Below, in pieces: positions 1-8,465 of a DNA stretch of 64,000 nt; position 1 is the first letter of the stretch, and every line of letters begins with the position of its first letter. Origin of the DNA: Chromohalobacter canadensis (lineage in GTDB: Bacteria > Pseudomonadota > Gammaproteobacteria > Pseudomonadales > Halomonadaceae); assembly GCF_029544075.1 (NCBI RefSeq), contig NZ_JAJQJH010000001.1, forward strand, positions 620,001 through 684,000. The letters are read 5' to 3'. The translations under genes were made by a program, and so were the position numbers. Under the pieces are notes generated by a model. It searched no databases. It was given only the letters and a program-made list of their open reading frames with translations, and had not been told where the DNA came from.

Positions 1-408
1 CACGTCGAACAGATACGTGCCGGTGCGTTGGACGATCCGCTCAGCCCCTGGAAGCTGGAGCCCGTGGCGGGGTTAGTCGACGCAGGCGAGACCGGCGCCG
101 AGGTCGCCCGCCGTGAATCCATGGAGGAAGCGGGTTGTGAGATCGGCGAGTTGATCGAGTTGTATACGTACTATCCGAGCCCTGGCGCGTGCACCGAGAG
201 GGTGACCTTGTTCTGCGGGCTGGTGGATAGTGACGGTGTGGGGGGCGTGCACGGTCTCGAGAGCGAAAACGAAGATATTCAGGTTCACGTACTGAGCTTT
301 GCCCAGACCTGGGCACTTCTCGAGAAAGGCGTCATCGATAACGCGATGTCCCTGATCGCGTTGAATTGGTTGGTGCGTGAGCGCGCCTCGCTACGGGCAA
401 GGAGGTAG
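1..408 (+). CDS. nudF: ADP-ribose pyrophosphatase (NudF), 5'-truncated by window edge
   Basis: Nudix hydrolase expected to cleave ADP-ribose to AMP and ribose 5-phosphate in the cytoplasm. The reading frame is open from base 1 (HVEQIRAGALDDPLSPWKLE), so the gene starts upstream of the window and only the C-terminal 135 residues are seen. The Nudix box is clear: G-LVDAGE followed by RESMEEAG, with the metal-binding REsmEE glutamates. The upstream EQIRAGAL...PW.LEPVAGL segment and the YYPSPGACTERVTLFCG segment are typical of the NudF/TrgB branch. The ATG at 28 is not the likely start because it lies inside the conserved fold. The stop is 3 bases before the next gene, so it leads a nudF-DUF1249-cpdA operon. 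Confidence 0.9.
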   Translation, partial: HVEQIRAGALDDPLSPWKLEPVAGLVDAGETGAEVARRESMEEAGCEIGELIELYTYYPSPGACTERVTLFCGLVDSDGVGGVHGLESENEDIQVHVLSFAQTWALLEKGVIDNAMSLIALNWLVRERASLRARR

Positions 409-411
409 AGG

Positions 412-858
412 ATGGCGAAAGCGGCATATGTTAACGACCTCAAGTCCCTGCAAGGAGAGTGCACGGCCAACTACCTGCGGCTGAGTCGATTACTCGGCGA
501 CATGGGCGCCGGAGAAACACGCGAGGTCGCTCTGGCCGGTGAGCATCGCCGCTTTGGCTCGCTGTGGCTGGAAGTGCTCGAATGCGCGCCTTACACCACC
601 ATTTGTCGTGTCTCGCAGAGTGGTGTGCTGGACGGCATCATCGAGTCGCCGCGCATGCGTGTGCATCTTTATCACGACGCACGAATGGCGGAAGTCACCG
701 ACTTTCAGCGCCAACGGCATTTTCATGGCCGGTATCGCTACCCCAACGCGCGCATGCATCAGCCCGACGAAAAACTCCAGCTCAATCGCTTCTTGGGGGA
801 GTGGTTGGAACATGGGTTGGCTCACGGGCTGACCGTGGACGTGCCGGAGCTGCCTTGA
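412..858 (+). CDS. DUF1249 family protein (YqiB-like)
   Basis: A 148-residue protein of the DUF1249 family, of unknown function, which is commonly placed between nudF and cpdA in gammaproteobacteria. The start is supported by an AGGAGGTAGAG-like ribosome-binding stretch that overlaps the nudF stop. Recognisable segments are the N-terminal YVNDLKSLQGECTANYLRL and the central MRVHLYHDARMAEVTDFQ and HGRYRYPNARMHQPDEK motifs. No signal peptide or membrane segment is visible, so it is probably cytosolic. Its TGA overlaps the ATG of cpdA (TGATG), implying translational coupling. Function is not inferred beyond this context. Confidence 0.85.
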   Translation: MAKAAYVNDLKSLQGECTANYLRLSRLLGDMGAGETREVALAGEHRRFGSLWLEVLECAPYTTICRVSQSGVLDGIIESPRMRVHLYHDARMAEVTDFQRQRHFHGRYRYPNARMHQPDEKLQLNRFLGEWLEHGLAHGLTVDVPELP

Positions 859-1580
859 TGCGCCTGATCCAGATCAGCGATTGTCATCTCTGCGCCAATC
901 CCGAGGCGCGCTCGCGCATCGGGTACCCGCTACGTCAGTTGCGTGCTGTCGTCGCCCAGGCGCGGCGGTTGCGCCCGGATATCGTGCTGGTCACCGGTGA
1001 CATCAGCCATGATGAATCCCCGGCCGCGTACCGCCATGCCTTCGACGTCTTCGCCGAATTCGAGTGCCCATGGTTCTGGATGACCGGCAATCACGACCAT
1101 CCCGAATTCATGGAAGAGCTGCATCCTTTCCATGATGAACTCGACCTCGGCGAGTGGCGGTTACTGCTGCTGGATTCCCGCGTACCCGGCCAGGCGGGCG
1201 GAGAGCTAGGTCAAGCTGCCTTGCAGGATCTTGCCATGCGTCTCGAGGAAGACGACCGTCCTACGTTGCTGGCCATGCACCACCCGCCGCTGGAAATCGG
1301 TTCGGCGTGGATGGATGCGCTGGGCTTGGCGGACCGCGAGGCGCTATGGCAGACGCTGGCCGCCTACGGCCAGGTGCGGGCGGTGCTATGTGGACATATT
1401 CACCAGGCCTTTGCGGCACGGCATGGCGACATTGCCGTTTACGGCTGTCCCGCCACTGCCGATCAGTTTCTTCCCCGGCGAGATGATTTCACGCTCGATG
1501 AGGCGTCTCGCCCCGGTTTTCGGATCATCGATCTGCAAGGGCAACGGTTGTCGACCTGGGTCGAGCGCGTCGATCCGTGA
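858..1580 (+). CDS. cpdA: 3',5'-cyclic-AMP phosphodiesterase CpdA (calcineurin-like)
   Basis: A 240-residue metallophosphoesterase expected to hydrolyse cAMP, lowering CRP-dependent signalling. The binuclear metal motifs are present in order: D-x-H (ISDCHL), GDIS(H), GNHD (MTGNHDHP), MHHPP and GHIH (LCGHIHQ). The length matches the family (about 270) if slightly short. The start was taken as the ATG overlapping the DUF1249 stop; an upstream open frame exists but does not resemble the family. Family members also act on other phosphodiesters, so the cAMP specificity is inferred from gene order (nudF-yqiB-cpdA as in enteric bacteria). Confidence 0.88.
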   Translation: MRLIQISDCHLCANPEARSRIGYPLRQLRAVVAQARRLRPDIVLVTGDISHDESPAAYRHAFDVFAEFECPWFWMTGNHDHPEFMEELHPFHDELDLGEWRLLLLDSRVPGQAGGELGQAALQDLAMRLEEDDRPTLLAMHHPPLEIGSAWMDALGLADREALWQTLAAYGQVRAVLCGHIHQAFAARHGDIAVYGCPATADQFLPRRDDFTLDEASRPGFRIIDLQGQRLSTWVERVDP

Positions 1581-1748
1581 GCTTGGGCATTCTTGAAGCT
1601 TTATGCCTTTGTGTACTTAAAAGATAGTTCTTAATTCTTTGACGTTATCATGCGTCTCTGGGTACCGTGAGCGCCATGACGCGTAGAGCGGCGGGCCACG
1701 AGCTTCCAGCTTGTCTCAACGACTGTTCCTAAAAACCAAGGTTTTCAG

Positions 1749-2666
1749 ATGTCTGAAATCTCACCCGAACGCCAAACCCACTTGAAGCAGCTTGAGGCGG
1801 AGTCGATCCATATCATCCGCGAGGTGGCTGCCGAATTCGCCAACCCGGTGATGCTGTACTCCATCGGCAAGGATTCGTCGGTGATGCTGCACCTTGCGCG
1901 CAAGGCGTTCTATCCCGGCACGCCGCCGTTCCCGCTGATGCATATCAACACCACCTGGAAGTTCCGCGAAATGATCGAGTTTCGCAACCGCATGGCGGCC
2001 GAGGTGGGCATGGAACTCCTCGAGTACGTCAATGAGGAAGGCCGGGTCGCGGGCATCAATCCCTTCGATCACGGCAGCGCCAAGTACACCGATATCATGA
2101 AGACTCAGGCGCTCAAGCAAGCCCTGGACAAGCACGGCTTCGATGCCGCCTTCGGCGGCGCGCGCCGCGACGAGGAAGCCTCGCGCGCCAAGGAACGCGT
2201 CTACTCCTTCCGTGACAAGCACCACCGCTGGGACCCCAAGAACCAGCGCCCGGAGCTGTGGAACATCTACAACGGCAAGGTGCAGAAGGGCGAGTCGATT
2301 CGCGTCTTCCCGCTCTCCAACTGGACCGAGCTGGATATCTGGCAGTACATCTACCTTGAGTCGATTCCCATCGTCCCGCTGTACTACGCCGCCCCGCGCC
2401 CGGTGGTCGAGCGTGATGGCATGCAGGTCATGGTCGATGACGAGCGCCTGCCGCTCGAAGAAGGCGAAGTCCCCGAAGAGAAATGGGTCCGCTTCCGCAC
2501 CCTGGGCTGCTACCCGCTCACCGGCGCCGTGGAATCCACCGCCGCCACGCTGCCCGAGATCATCCAGGAAATGCTGCTGACCAAGACCAGCGAGCGCTCC
2601 GGACGCGCTATCGACCACGATCAGGCGGGGTCCATGGAGCGTAAAAAACGTGAAGGGTATTTTTAA
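1749..2666 (+). CDS. cysD: Sulfate adenylyltransferase subunit 2 (CysD)
   Basis: Catalytic subunit of ATP sulfurylase, which forms APS from sulfate and ATP with GTPase subunit CysN. The 305-residue protein has the PP-loop [13 protein letters not shown], the [16 protein letters not shown] segment and the C-terminal [18 protein letters not shown] tail typical of CysD. The TAA overlaps the ATG of cysN (TAATG). No strong Shine-Dalgarno precedes the ATG. The bases just upstream (1732-1745) form an inverted repeat, AAAACC-AA-GGTTTT, that could be an operator. The 168-base gap after cpdA is relatively AT-rich with a TTGACG hexamer at 1639, a plausible -35. A CysB-type control is expected for the family but not demonstrated here. 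Confidence 0.95.
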   Translation: MSEISPERQTHLKQLEAESIHIIREVAAEFANPVMLYSIGKDSSVMLHLARKAFYPGTPPFPLMHINTTWKFREMIEFRNRMAAEVGMELLEYVNEEGRVAGINPFDHGSAKYTDIMKTQALKQALDKHGFDAAFGGARRDEEASRAKERVYSFRDKHHRWDPKNQRPELWNIYNGKVQKGESIRVFPLSNWTELDIWQYIYLESIPIVPLYYAAPRPVVERDGMQVMVDDERLPLEEGEVPEEKWVRFRTLGCYPLTGAVESTAATLPEIIQEMLLTKTSERSGRAIDHDQAGSMERKKREGYF

Positions 2667-4108
2667 TGTCACACCAGTCATCGCTGATCGCCGACGATAT
2701 CGAGTCCTACCTGCAGGAACATGAGAACAAGGACCTGCTGCGCTTCATTACCTGCGGGAGCGTCGACGATGGCAAATCGACCCTGATCGGGCGCCTGCTG
2801 CACGACTCCAAGATGATCTACGAGGATCAGCTGGCGGCGATCACCCAGGCCTCCAAGACCAGCGGCACCACCGGCGACCAGGTTGACCTGGCGCTGCTCG
2901 TCGATGGCCTGCAGTCCGAGCGCGAGCAGGGCATCACCATCGATGTCGCCTATCGGTACTTCTCTACCGACAAGCGCAAGTTCATCATCGCCGACACACC
3001 CGGGCACGAGCAGTACACCCGCAACATGGCCACCGGTGCGTCCACGGCCAGCCTCGCGGTGATCCTGATCGACGCCCGTCACGGCGTGCAGACCCAGACC
3101 CGGCGGCACAGCTTCATCGCCGATTTGCTGGGCATCCAGCACCTGGTGATCGCGGTCAACAAGATGGACCTGGTCGACTACTCCCAGGCGCGCTTCGATG
3201 AGATCGTCGCCGAGTACCGCGAATTCGCCGCCAAGCTCAACGCGCCGGACATCCACTTCGTGCCGCTGTCCGCGCTGGAAGGCGACAATGTCGTCAATCG
3301 TAGCGAGAACATGCCCTGGTACAGCGTCGATGGACAACCGGGGACGCCGCTGCTCGAACTGCTTGAGACCGTCGAGGTCACCCACGACCGAAACCTGACG
3401 GATCTGCGTCTGCCGGTGCAGTACGTTAACCGCCCGCACCTCGACTTCCGTGGCTACTGCGGCACGCTCGAGGCCGGCATCCTGCGTCCCGGGCAGGCCA
3501 TCAAGGTGCTGCCCTCCGGCAAGCGCTCCACGGTGTCGCGCATCGTCACCTTCGACGGCGACCTCGAGGTGGCCTATCCGGGGCAGGCGATCACCGTCAC
3601 GCTCGACGACGAAATCGACATCTCGCGGGGCGACTGGCTGGTCGCGGAGGACGCCGAGGTGCCGCTGGCCGATGCCTTCGAGGCGGACATCGTGTGGATG
3701 CACGACACCGCGCTGGAGCCTGGCCGGTTGTATGACCTCAAGCTCGCCACGCGGGACCTGGCGGGCAAGATCAGCCGGATCGACTACCAGACCGACGTCA
3801 ACACGCTCGAGCATCACGCCGCCGAGACGCTGAATCTCAACGCCATCGGCCGCTGCCGTGTCGAAGTCGCCGGCACGCTGCCGGTGGACGATTACCGCGT
3901 GAGCCCCGGCACCGGCAGCTTCATCGTCATCGACCGGCTGACCAATGTGACCGTGGGCGCGGGGATGGTACGTGGTGCGGCCAAAGGCACTGGTACGAGT
4001 AATGGCGAGGTGGATTGGCAAGCCTTCGAGATAGAGCTCAATGCCTTGGTCCGTAAGCATTTCCCGCACTGGGAAGCGAAAGACGTCCGCTCGCTATTAG
4101 GGCACTGA
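2666..4108 (+). CDS. cysN: Sulfate adenylyltransferase subunit 1 (CysN), GTPase
   Basis: EF-Tu-like GTPase that drives ATP sulfurylase together with CysD. The 480-residue protein shows G1 ([15 protein letters not shown]), G3 (DTPGHEQY), G4 (NKMDLV), then the beta-barrel domains. The length corresponds to CysN alone; there is no C-terminal APS kinase (CysC) domain as found in NodQ-type fusions. It ends 24 bases before a strong intrinsic terminator, so cysDN is probably a bicistron. The serine acetyltransferase gene follows after the terminator, grouping sulfate activation with cysteine precursor supply. Confidence 0.95.
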   Translation: MSHQSSLIADDIESYLQEHENKDLLRFITCGSVDDGKSTLIGRLLHDSKMIYEDQLAAITQASKTSGTTGDQVDLALLVDGLQSEREQGITIDVAYRYFSTDKRKFIIADTPGHEQYTRNMATGASTASLAVILIDARHGVQTQTRRHSFIADLLGIQHLVIAVNKMDLVDYSQARFDEIVAEYREFAAKLNAPDIHFVPLSALEGDNVVNRSENMPWYSVDGQPGTPLLELLETVEVTHDRNLTDLRLPVQYVNRPHLDFRGYCGTLEAGILRPGQAIKVLPSGKRSTVSRIVTFDGDLEVAYPGQAITVTLDDEIDISRGDWLVAEDAEVPLADAFEADIVWMHDTALEPGRLYDLKLATRDLAGKISRIDYQTDVNTLEHHAAETLNLNAIGRCRVEVAGTLPVDDYRVSPGTGSFIVIDRLTNVTVGAGMVRGAAKGTGTSNGEVDWQAFEIELNALVRKHFPHWEAKDVRSLLGH

Positions 4109-4131
4109 GTCGCGGGTGCCCCGTGTATTGC

Positions 4132-4166
4132 ATGCCCTTTCCCGCCCGCGGGGGAGGGCATTTTTG
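4132..4166 (+). terminator. Intrinsic terminator after cysN
   Basis: A GC-rich stem with arms ATGCCCTTTCCC and GGGGGAGGGCAT (4132-4161, with two G:U pairs) is followed by TTTTTG. It lies directly after the cysN stop and closes the cysDN unit. Confidence 0.8.
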
Positions 4167-4201
4167 CATTGGGCTTTGCATCGGATGTTGCGCTGTGCGC
4201 T

Positions 4202-4339
4202 ATGTGGCAAGCGCTGAACGATGAAAGTATGTGGCAAGTACTGGACGATGAAAGTCGCGGGATCGAGGTCGCACTCGTCCATGAGGCGGCTTATCATGAG
4301 CCACTCGTATTCATTGAGGACACGGTGAGGTATGCATAA
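4202..4339 (+). CDS. Candidate small protein with duplicated 9-residue motif, upstream of cysE
   Basis: A short open frame of 45 residues begins with two tandem copies of a 9-residue unit, MWQALNDES and MWQVLDDES, and continues through VALVHEAAYHEPLVFIEDTVRYA to a TAA that overlaps the cysE start by 8 bases. The DNA shows a 27-bp tandem duplication (4201-4227 and 4228-4254, 24 of 27 bases identical). No family is recognised and no strong ribosome-binding site precedes the first ATG. The overlap with cysE would allow translational coupling, so it could be a regulatory leader or a real small protein. It could equally be a chance frame across a repeat. Confidence 0.35.
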   Translation: MWQALNDESMWQVLDDESRGIEVALVHEAAYHEPLVFIEDTVRYA

Positions 4340-5243
4340 CGTCGATTGGCAGCTTGAGGAAATCGTGACGCAGTTGAGAGCCACTCGCGAAACCTGGCGC
4401 GAGCGTAATGGACGCTCGCGCGAGCGTGGCTGTCGTGAACTGCCGTCGCGGAGTGCCATTCGTGTCATTACCGACGACTTGATCGGAGCGCTGTTTCCGA
4501 TGCGTCTCGGCCCTAGTGACCTGCGCCGCGAGAGCGAGGACTTCTACGTCGGGCATACGCTGGATGCCACCCTCAATGCGCTATGTCACGAAGTGTGCCT
4601 GGAGTTGAAGTACATCGCCCGGCAATTGGGACATGATGCCGGTGACACCCAGGCGCGCGCGGTGGAGATCGTGCAGGGTTTCGCGGCCGACCTGCCCGAG
4701 CTTCGCCGCTGCCTCGATGCCGATGTGATGGCGGCTTATCATGGCGATCCGGCGGCGCGTAGCGTCGATGAAGTACTACTGTGCTATCCGGGGGTGCATG
4801 CAGTCATTCACCATCGCATCGCCAGCTACTTCTACCAGGCGGATCTGTCTCTGTTGGCACGTATGATTGCGGAAATCGCGCATTCGGATACGGGCATCGA
4901 CATCCATCCCGGTGCCACCATCGGCGAGGGCTTTTTCATCGATCATGGGACCGGCGTGGTCATCGGCGAAACTGCGATCATTGGCAACAATGTGCGCCTC
5001 TATCAGGCGGTAACGCTGGGCGCCAAGCGGTTTCCAGCGGACGAGCGCGGCCATTTGGAAAAGGGCCTGCCGCGTCACCCCATCGTCGAGGACGATGTGG
5101 TCATCTACGCCGGGGCCACGATTCTTGGGCGTATCACCATCGGCAAGGGCTCGATCATTGGCGGCAATGTCTGGCTGACACGCAACGTGGAACCGGGCAG
5201 CAACGTGACCCAGGCCAACCTGCAAAGCGGACCGTGTCCGTGA
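4332..5243 (+). CDS. cysE: Serine O-acetyltransferase (EpsC/CysE type)
   Basis: Transfers acetyl from acetyl-CoA to L-serine to give O-acetylserine, the acceptor for sulfide in cysteine synthesis. The 303-residue protein has an N-terminal helical SATase region and a C-terminal left-handed beta-helix of hexapeptide repeats. That part contains DIHPGATIGEGFFIDHGTG, VVIGETAIIGNNVRLYQAVTLG and ATILGRITIGKGSIIGGNVW. It belongs to the longer EpsC-like branch rather than the 273-residue enteric CysE. The ATG is preceded by GGTGAGG. Its position behind cysDN supports the cysteine role. It ends with QSGPCP, without the enteric inhibitory tail, so feedback sensitivity cannot be judged. Confidence 0.92.
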   Translation: MHNVDWQLEEIVTQLRATRETWRERNGRSRERGCRELPSRSAIRVITDDLIGALFPMRLGPSDLRRESEDFYVGHTLDATLNALCHEVCLELKYIARQLGHDAGDTQARAVEIVQGFAADLPELRRCLDADVMAAYHGDPAARSVDEVLLCYPGVHAVIHHRIASYFYQADLSLLARMIAEIAHSDTGIDIHPGATIGEGFFIDHGTGVVIGETAIIGNNVRLYQAVTLGAKRFPADERGHLEKGLPRHPIVEDDVVIYAGATILGRITIGKGSIIGGNVWLTRNVEPGSNVTQANLQSGPCP

Positions 5244-5267
5244 GGCGGAGCGAGCCTACAGGTATCG

Positions 5268-5300
5268 CGACGCGCGGTTTCGGTCGCGCGTCGTCGTTTG
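5268..5300 (+). terminator. Probable terminator after cysE
   Basis: A perfect 9-bp stem, CGACGCGCG (5268-5276) and CGCGCGTCG (5285-5293), with an 8-base loop is followed by TCGTTTG. The T-run is weak, so efficiency is uncertain. The following bases to 5429 are pyrimidine-rich and contain no gene. Confidence 0.5.
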
Positions 5301-5429
5301 TGAAAGCGCCACTCTTCCCTCTCTACCCTCCGATATCTCTTCTTCTTAGACTCCCATTAGCCCGCTAACTTATCGTCAGCGGCGTTCAAGGCCGGTATAG
5401 TGTGCGCGCTTATCAGCTTGAGATGACAT

Positions 5430-7526
5430 ATGTATAACGATTCCGTGACGATGTCGCGTTGGCAACTCTGGCGCGAATTGAACCGTCAACTATGGCGGCT
5501 GGGGCTTATCGGGGTAGCGACCCTGACCTTGATGCGTGTACTGCTGTGGCAACTGAACGCGCCCCCCTCCTTGGAAGTGCCAGGCGTCGAGATGTTTCAA
5601 GCCTTCTGGATGGGGCTACGTTTCGACGCCAAGATCATGGCGGTTCTCCTGGGGCCATGGCTGGTGGTAGCGACGGCACTGCTACCCTTGCCGCGCGTCT
5701 TTCTGGCCGGCTGGCATCGTCTGTGGCCCGTCTGGGCCATCGCGATCATGGCCTTGGTCAATCTCTTGGCGCTGATCAATCATTTCTTTTTTACCTTTTA
5801 TCAGGGACCAATCAATTCGCTGATCTTCGGGTTATTCGAAGACGATACCCAGGCGGTATTGCAGACGATATGGAGTGACTATCCCTTTCTCCCTTTGCTG
5901 ATCGTCTTGATTGGCATGACGGGAACCCAGATCGCCATGATGCGGCGTGGCCACCGGCGTGTACGGCGACGGCTGGGATGGCGCAGGGCCACCCTGTTGG
6001 TGGTTGCTTCCTGGGTGGCGTTGATTGGATTAGGGCGAGGTACTCTGGGGACCTTTCCGCTACGCGAGATGCACATGGCGGTTTCGTCGAGTGCCTTTGC
6101 CAATGACCTTGTGCCCAGTGGACCGCAGGCGCTTTATCTAGCTTGGAAGGAGCGTCAGGTCAGCCAGATTGGCGACGACCCGCAGTCGGGCTTGGCGCGT
6201 TATGGATTCAGCTCGCCCATGGCGGCGGCAGAAGTGCTTGGCTGGTCGCAGGCCGATACCCCACAGGCGGTTCTGGATCACATGACCGAGACAACCCCCG
6301 AGCGACCCGCTGTAAAAGAGAAACCGCCGCATGTCGTGTTGAGCTTGATGGAAGGCTGGGGGCGTCACCCGCTGGATTTCGACGACGCCAAGGACAACGA
6401 TCTGCTGGGCCATTTGCGTCCATGGGTGAAGGAAAAGGCGGATTATTTCCCGCATGCGCTATCGGCCGAGAACGGTACGCATCCCTCCCTAGAGGGGCTG
6501 CTGCTCGATACGCCGATCAGTCCGTTGACGCAAAGTCGTTATGGCTATCGTCAGTATCCGACATCGGCGGTGCTGCCCTACGAGCGTGCGGGGTACCACA
6601 CCGTGTTACTGAAGTCAGGCTCTGCGCAGTGGCGCAATCTCGACGATGCGTTCAAGCGTCAAGGCTTCGACGAGGTGCTGGGCGAGAGCGCGATTCGCGA
6701 GCGTTTCCCTGAGGCCAAGGGCGGTACCTGGGGGCCCTTTGATGAGTGGATGTTCCGCTACGGCGAGGAGCTTCTGAAGGAGGCCGAGGCCAACGATGAG
6801 AAGCTGATGCTAGTGATGCTATCGGTCACCAATCACCCGCCATACAAGATTCCAGAGGACTACGATCCCGCGCCCTTGGATGTCTCGCGACTGGGGGATG
6901 AGCTGGCCGTCTCGCCCGAGTTCGGCACCTCGATCCTCGAAACCTATCAATACGCCAATGACAACTTGGGGCGTTTCCTCGACCGTCTTGACGCCGATGG
7001 GTTATTGGATCACACGCTGTTTGCGGCGACCGGCGATCACAATACACGCTCCATCATGAAGTATCCCGACGCACATGATTTGTTCGATCAATTCGGTGTG
7101 CCGATCCTGATGTGGGTGCCACCGGCCTACCGGGATGGTGGCGAGGCGCAGGTCGATGACTGGACCAGCCATCGGGATATCTTCCCGACACTATGGGCGC
7201 ATTCGCTTTCCGACGCGCAGGTGCCGTGGATGGGGCGTGATCTGTATACACCACAGGAATCGCCCATGGCACTGACATTCAATCACCAGGATGGCGGCCA
7301 GGGCGTCATGGTCAGTGAGGCGGGCGCGGCTACTCGTCTCACCGATCCTACCTACTATCGTTGGTCGAACGACGAGCGTGAATTGAAGAACAACGCTTTG
7401 GAGGCCACGGCGTCGCCATCACACGCGCTTGAGGATCAGGCGCAGCGTGCCCAGGCGCGCATGGCACTGGAAGACTGGCGCATTCGGCGTGAGGCCTTGC
7501 AGGCCGACACGCCCGAGACCGATTGA
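5430..7526 (+). CDS. LTA synthase family membrane sulfatase/phosphoglycerol transferase
   Basis: A 698-residue protein with an N-terminal membrane part (about five hydrophobic segments within residues 20-215) and a C-terminal extracytoplasmic sulfatase-fold domain. The putative nucleophile threonine is in ENGTHPSLEG. Further metal-site motifs are VTNHPPYKIP and ATGDHNTRSI near the end of the domain. In Gram-negatives such proteins are annotated as LTA synthase-like and may move phosphoglycerol or phosphoethanolamine groups onto envelope glycans. The acceptor here is unknown. The start may be the ATG at 5430 or the in-frame ATG at 5451. It converges with the ABC ATPase gene, leaving only 2 bases between stops. 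Confidence 0.85.
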   Translation: MYNDSVTMSRWQLWRELNRQLWRLGLIGVATLTLMRVLLWQLNAPPSLEVPGVEMFQAFWMGLRFDAKIMAVLLGPWLVVATALLPLPRVFLAGWHRLWPVWAIAIMALVNLLALINHFFFTFYQGPINSLIFGLFEDDTQAVLQTIWSDYPFLPLLIVLIGMTGTQIAMMRRGHRRVRRRLGWRRATLLVVASWVALIGLGRGTLGTFPLREMHMAVSSSAFANDLVPSGPQALYLAWKERQVSQIGDDPQSGLARYGFSSPMAAAEVLGWSQADTPQAVLDHMTETTPERPAVKEKPPHVVLSLMEGWGRHPLDFDDAKDNDLLGHLRPWVKEKADYFPHALSAENGTHPSLEGLLLDTPISPLTQSRYGYRQYPTSAVLPYERAGYHTVLLKSGSAQWRNLDDAFKRQGFDEVLGESAIRERFPEAKGGTWGPFDEWMFRYGEELLKEAEANDEKLMLVMLSVTNHPPYKIPEDYDPAPLDVSRLGDELAVSPEFGTSILETYQYANDNLGRFLDRLDADGLLDHTLFAATGDHNTRSIMKYPDAHDLFDQFGVPILMWVPPAYRDGGEAQVDDWTSHRDIFPTLWAHSLSDAQVPWMGRDLYTPQESPMALTFNHQDGGQGVMVSEAGAATRLTDPTYYRWSNDERELKNNALEATASPSHALEDQAQRAQARMALEDWRIRREALQADTPETD

Positions 7527-7528
7527 CG

Positions 7529-8317
7529 TCAAGGCGTGGCGTCCGGCGCTTTCGAGAGAGGTGTCTCCGCCGTCGGCGGGGTCACCTGAACCCTGAGTAC
7601 ATGGCGTACCGCCGACGTCACGTTGGTGCAGCGTGCATCAGCGTTCATCCACCACACGCGATCACAGCACGCGAGACTCGCGTCGCACTGGCTGACGACC
7701 GGTACGATGCACAGGCGGTGGCGCCGTGAGGCGGCGCCTAGATCGGCTAATAGACGCTGCTCTTCCATCGGCGCCAGAGGCTCGAGGTCTAGGAGCAGAA
7801 TGCCGTTATCGCGCCGCTGCCGGAATGGGCAATGGGGCGCCGCCGCGACTTGGCACAGCGAGCGCGCGATCATCGCGCGTTGAGCATTCGCCGGGTCGAG
7901 TTCTCCCAAGCGTTGGTCGCCCAGGGCCTGCAGATCGAGCGCGGCGAGCGCCGTTTCCACCGCAAGCGGAAGGCAGGGCGGCGAACTGGCGCCGTGTTGC
8001 GTGACACGTGAGCAACTCTCCAGCAGCCCCAGTCCGACCAGATCGCGTACGCGCCAATCGGCCAGGCTTTGCGGCGGTGCGACGACATGCGCGATGCGTT
8101 GGGCGCGGTAGGTGCTGGGCCAGCAGTGCAGAGGTTGTCCGTCGAGGCAGATGCTACCGCGCGTGGGTCGGTAGAGACCGGCGAGCAAGCCGATCAGGGT
8201 ACTCTTGCCGGCGCCATGCGGCCCGCAGATGCCGAGTAGTTCGCCTGGTACCAGACGATCGGTGAAGGGCAGCAGGCGCGGCGTTCCCTCGAGGGCCGTA
8301 TTGAAGAGCGACAGCAT
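7529..8317 (-). CDS. Orphan ABC transporter ATP-binding protein with degenerate motifs, Fur-box promoter
   Basis: A 262-residue ABC ATPase resembling the FecE/BtuD/HmuV importer class. Walker A is intact (GPHGAGKST). The signature is degenerate: [16 protein letters not shown] replaces the usual LSGGQ-type motif. Walker B is altered to [15 protein letters not shown], and the switch-histidine region reads PVVSQCD. The ATG has an ideal AGGAGG ribosome-binding site, and a near-consensus Fur box lies just upstream, so it is probably expressed under iron limitation. No permease or binding protein is adjacent. It may partner with a distant iron or heme importer or have lost ATPase function. Confidence 0.75.
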   Translation of the reverse strand: MLSLFNTALEGTPRLLPFTDRLVPGELLGICGPHGAGKSTLIGLLAGLYRPTRGSICLDGQPLHCWPSTYRAQRIAHVVAPPQSLADWRVRDLVGLGLLESCSRVTQHGASSPPCLPLAVETALAALDLQALGDQRLGELDPANAQRAMIARSLCQVAAAPHCPFRQRRDNGILLLDLEPLAPMEEQRLLADLGAASRRHRLCIVPVVSQCDASLACCDRVWWMNADARCTNVTSAVRHVLRVQVTPPTAETPLSKAPDATP

Positions 8318-8337
8318 GATAGGCCTCCTACGACATC

Positions 8338-8356
8338 GATAATGATAAACATTATC
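8338..8356 (-). promoter_or_regulatory. Fur box upstream of the orphan ABC ATPase
   Basis: GATAATGATAAACATTATC matches the 19-bp Fur consensus at 18 of 19 positions. It lies 21 bases upstream of the minus-strand ATG at 8317, where bound Fur would block the promoter. Confidence 0.85.
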
Positions 8357-8382
8357 GTTTGCATGCCGAGGGAGAGCAAGTC

Positions 8383-8465
8383 AAATAAGCGTCAGTCGAA
8401 TGCAAACGTCAACGCATACAAGCGCCAGACGAATACAAGCGTTATTTGAATATAAGCATCACTCG
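8383..8465. repeat. Five degenerate tandem repeats of about 17 bp
   Basis: Five consecutive units (8383-8398, 8399-8414, 8415-8431, 8432-8448, 8449-8465) share a pattern close to AATACAAGCGTCAGTCG. They fill the gap between the Fur box and cmoB, and the last unit covers the cmoB stop codon. The units differ from one another and there are no spacers, so this is not a CRISPR array. Confidence 0.6.

Noticed and set aside
2678..4069. 463-codon minus-strand open frame opposite cysN (and a 306-codon one opposite cysD, 1761-2681)
   Set aside because: Mirror frames of GC-rich genes with strong third-position bias; translations have no recognisable domains and the plus-strand genes are certain.
5300..5360. 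Third copy of the parC-flanking hairpin repeat
   Set aside because: Only the pyrimidine-rich stretch is similar; the GGCGC...GCGCC stem and the purine arm are absent.
7529..8317. Naming the ABC ATPase as heme (HmuV) or cobalamin (BtuD) importer
   Set aside because: No partner genes and degenerate motifs; only the Fur box supports an iron link.
8383..8465. CRISPR array
   Set aside because: Units are about 17 bp, contiguous and diverged, without unique spacers, and no cas genes are nearby.
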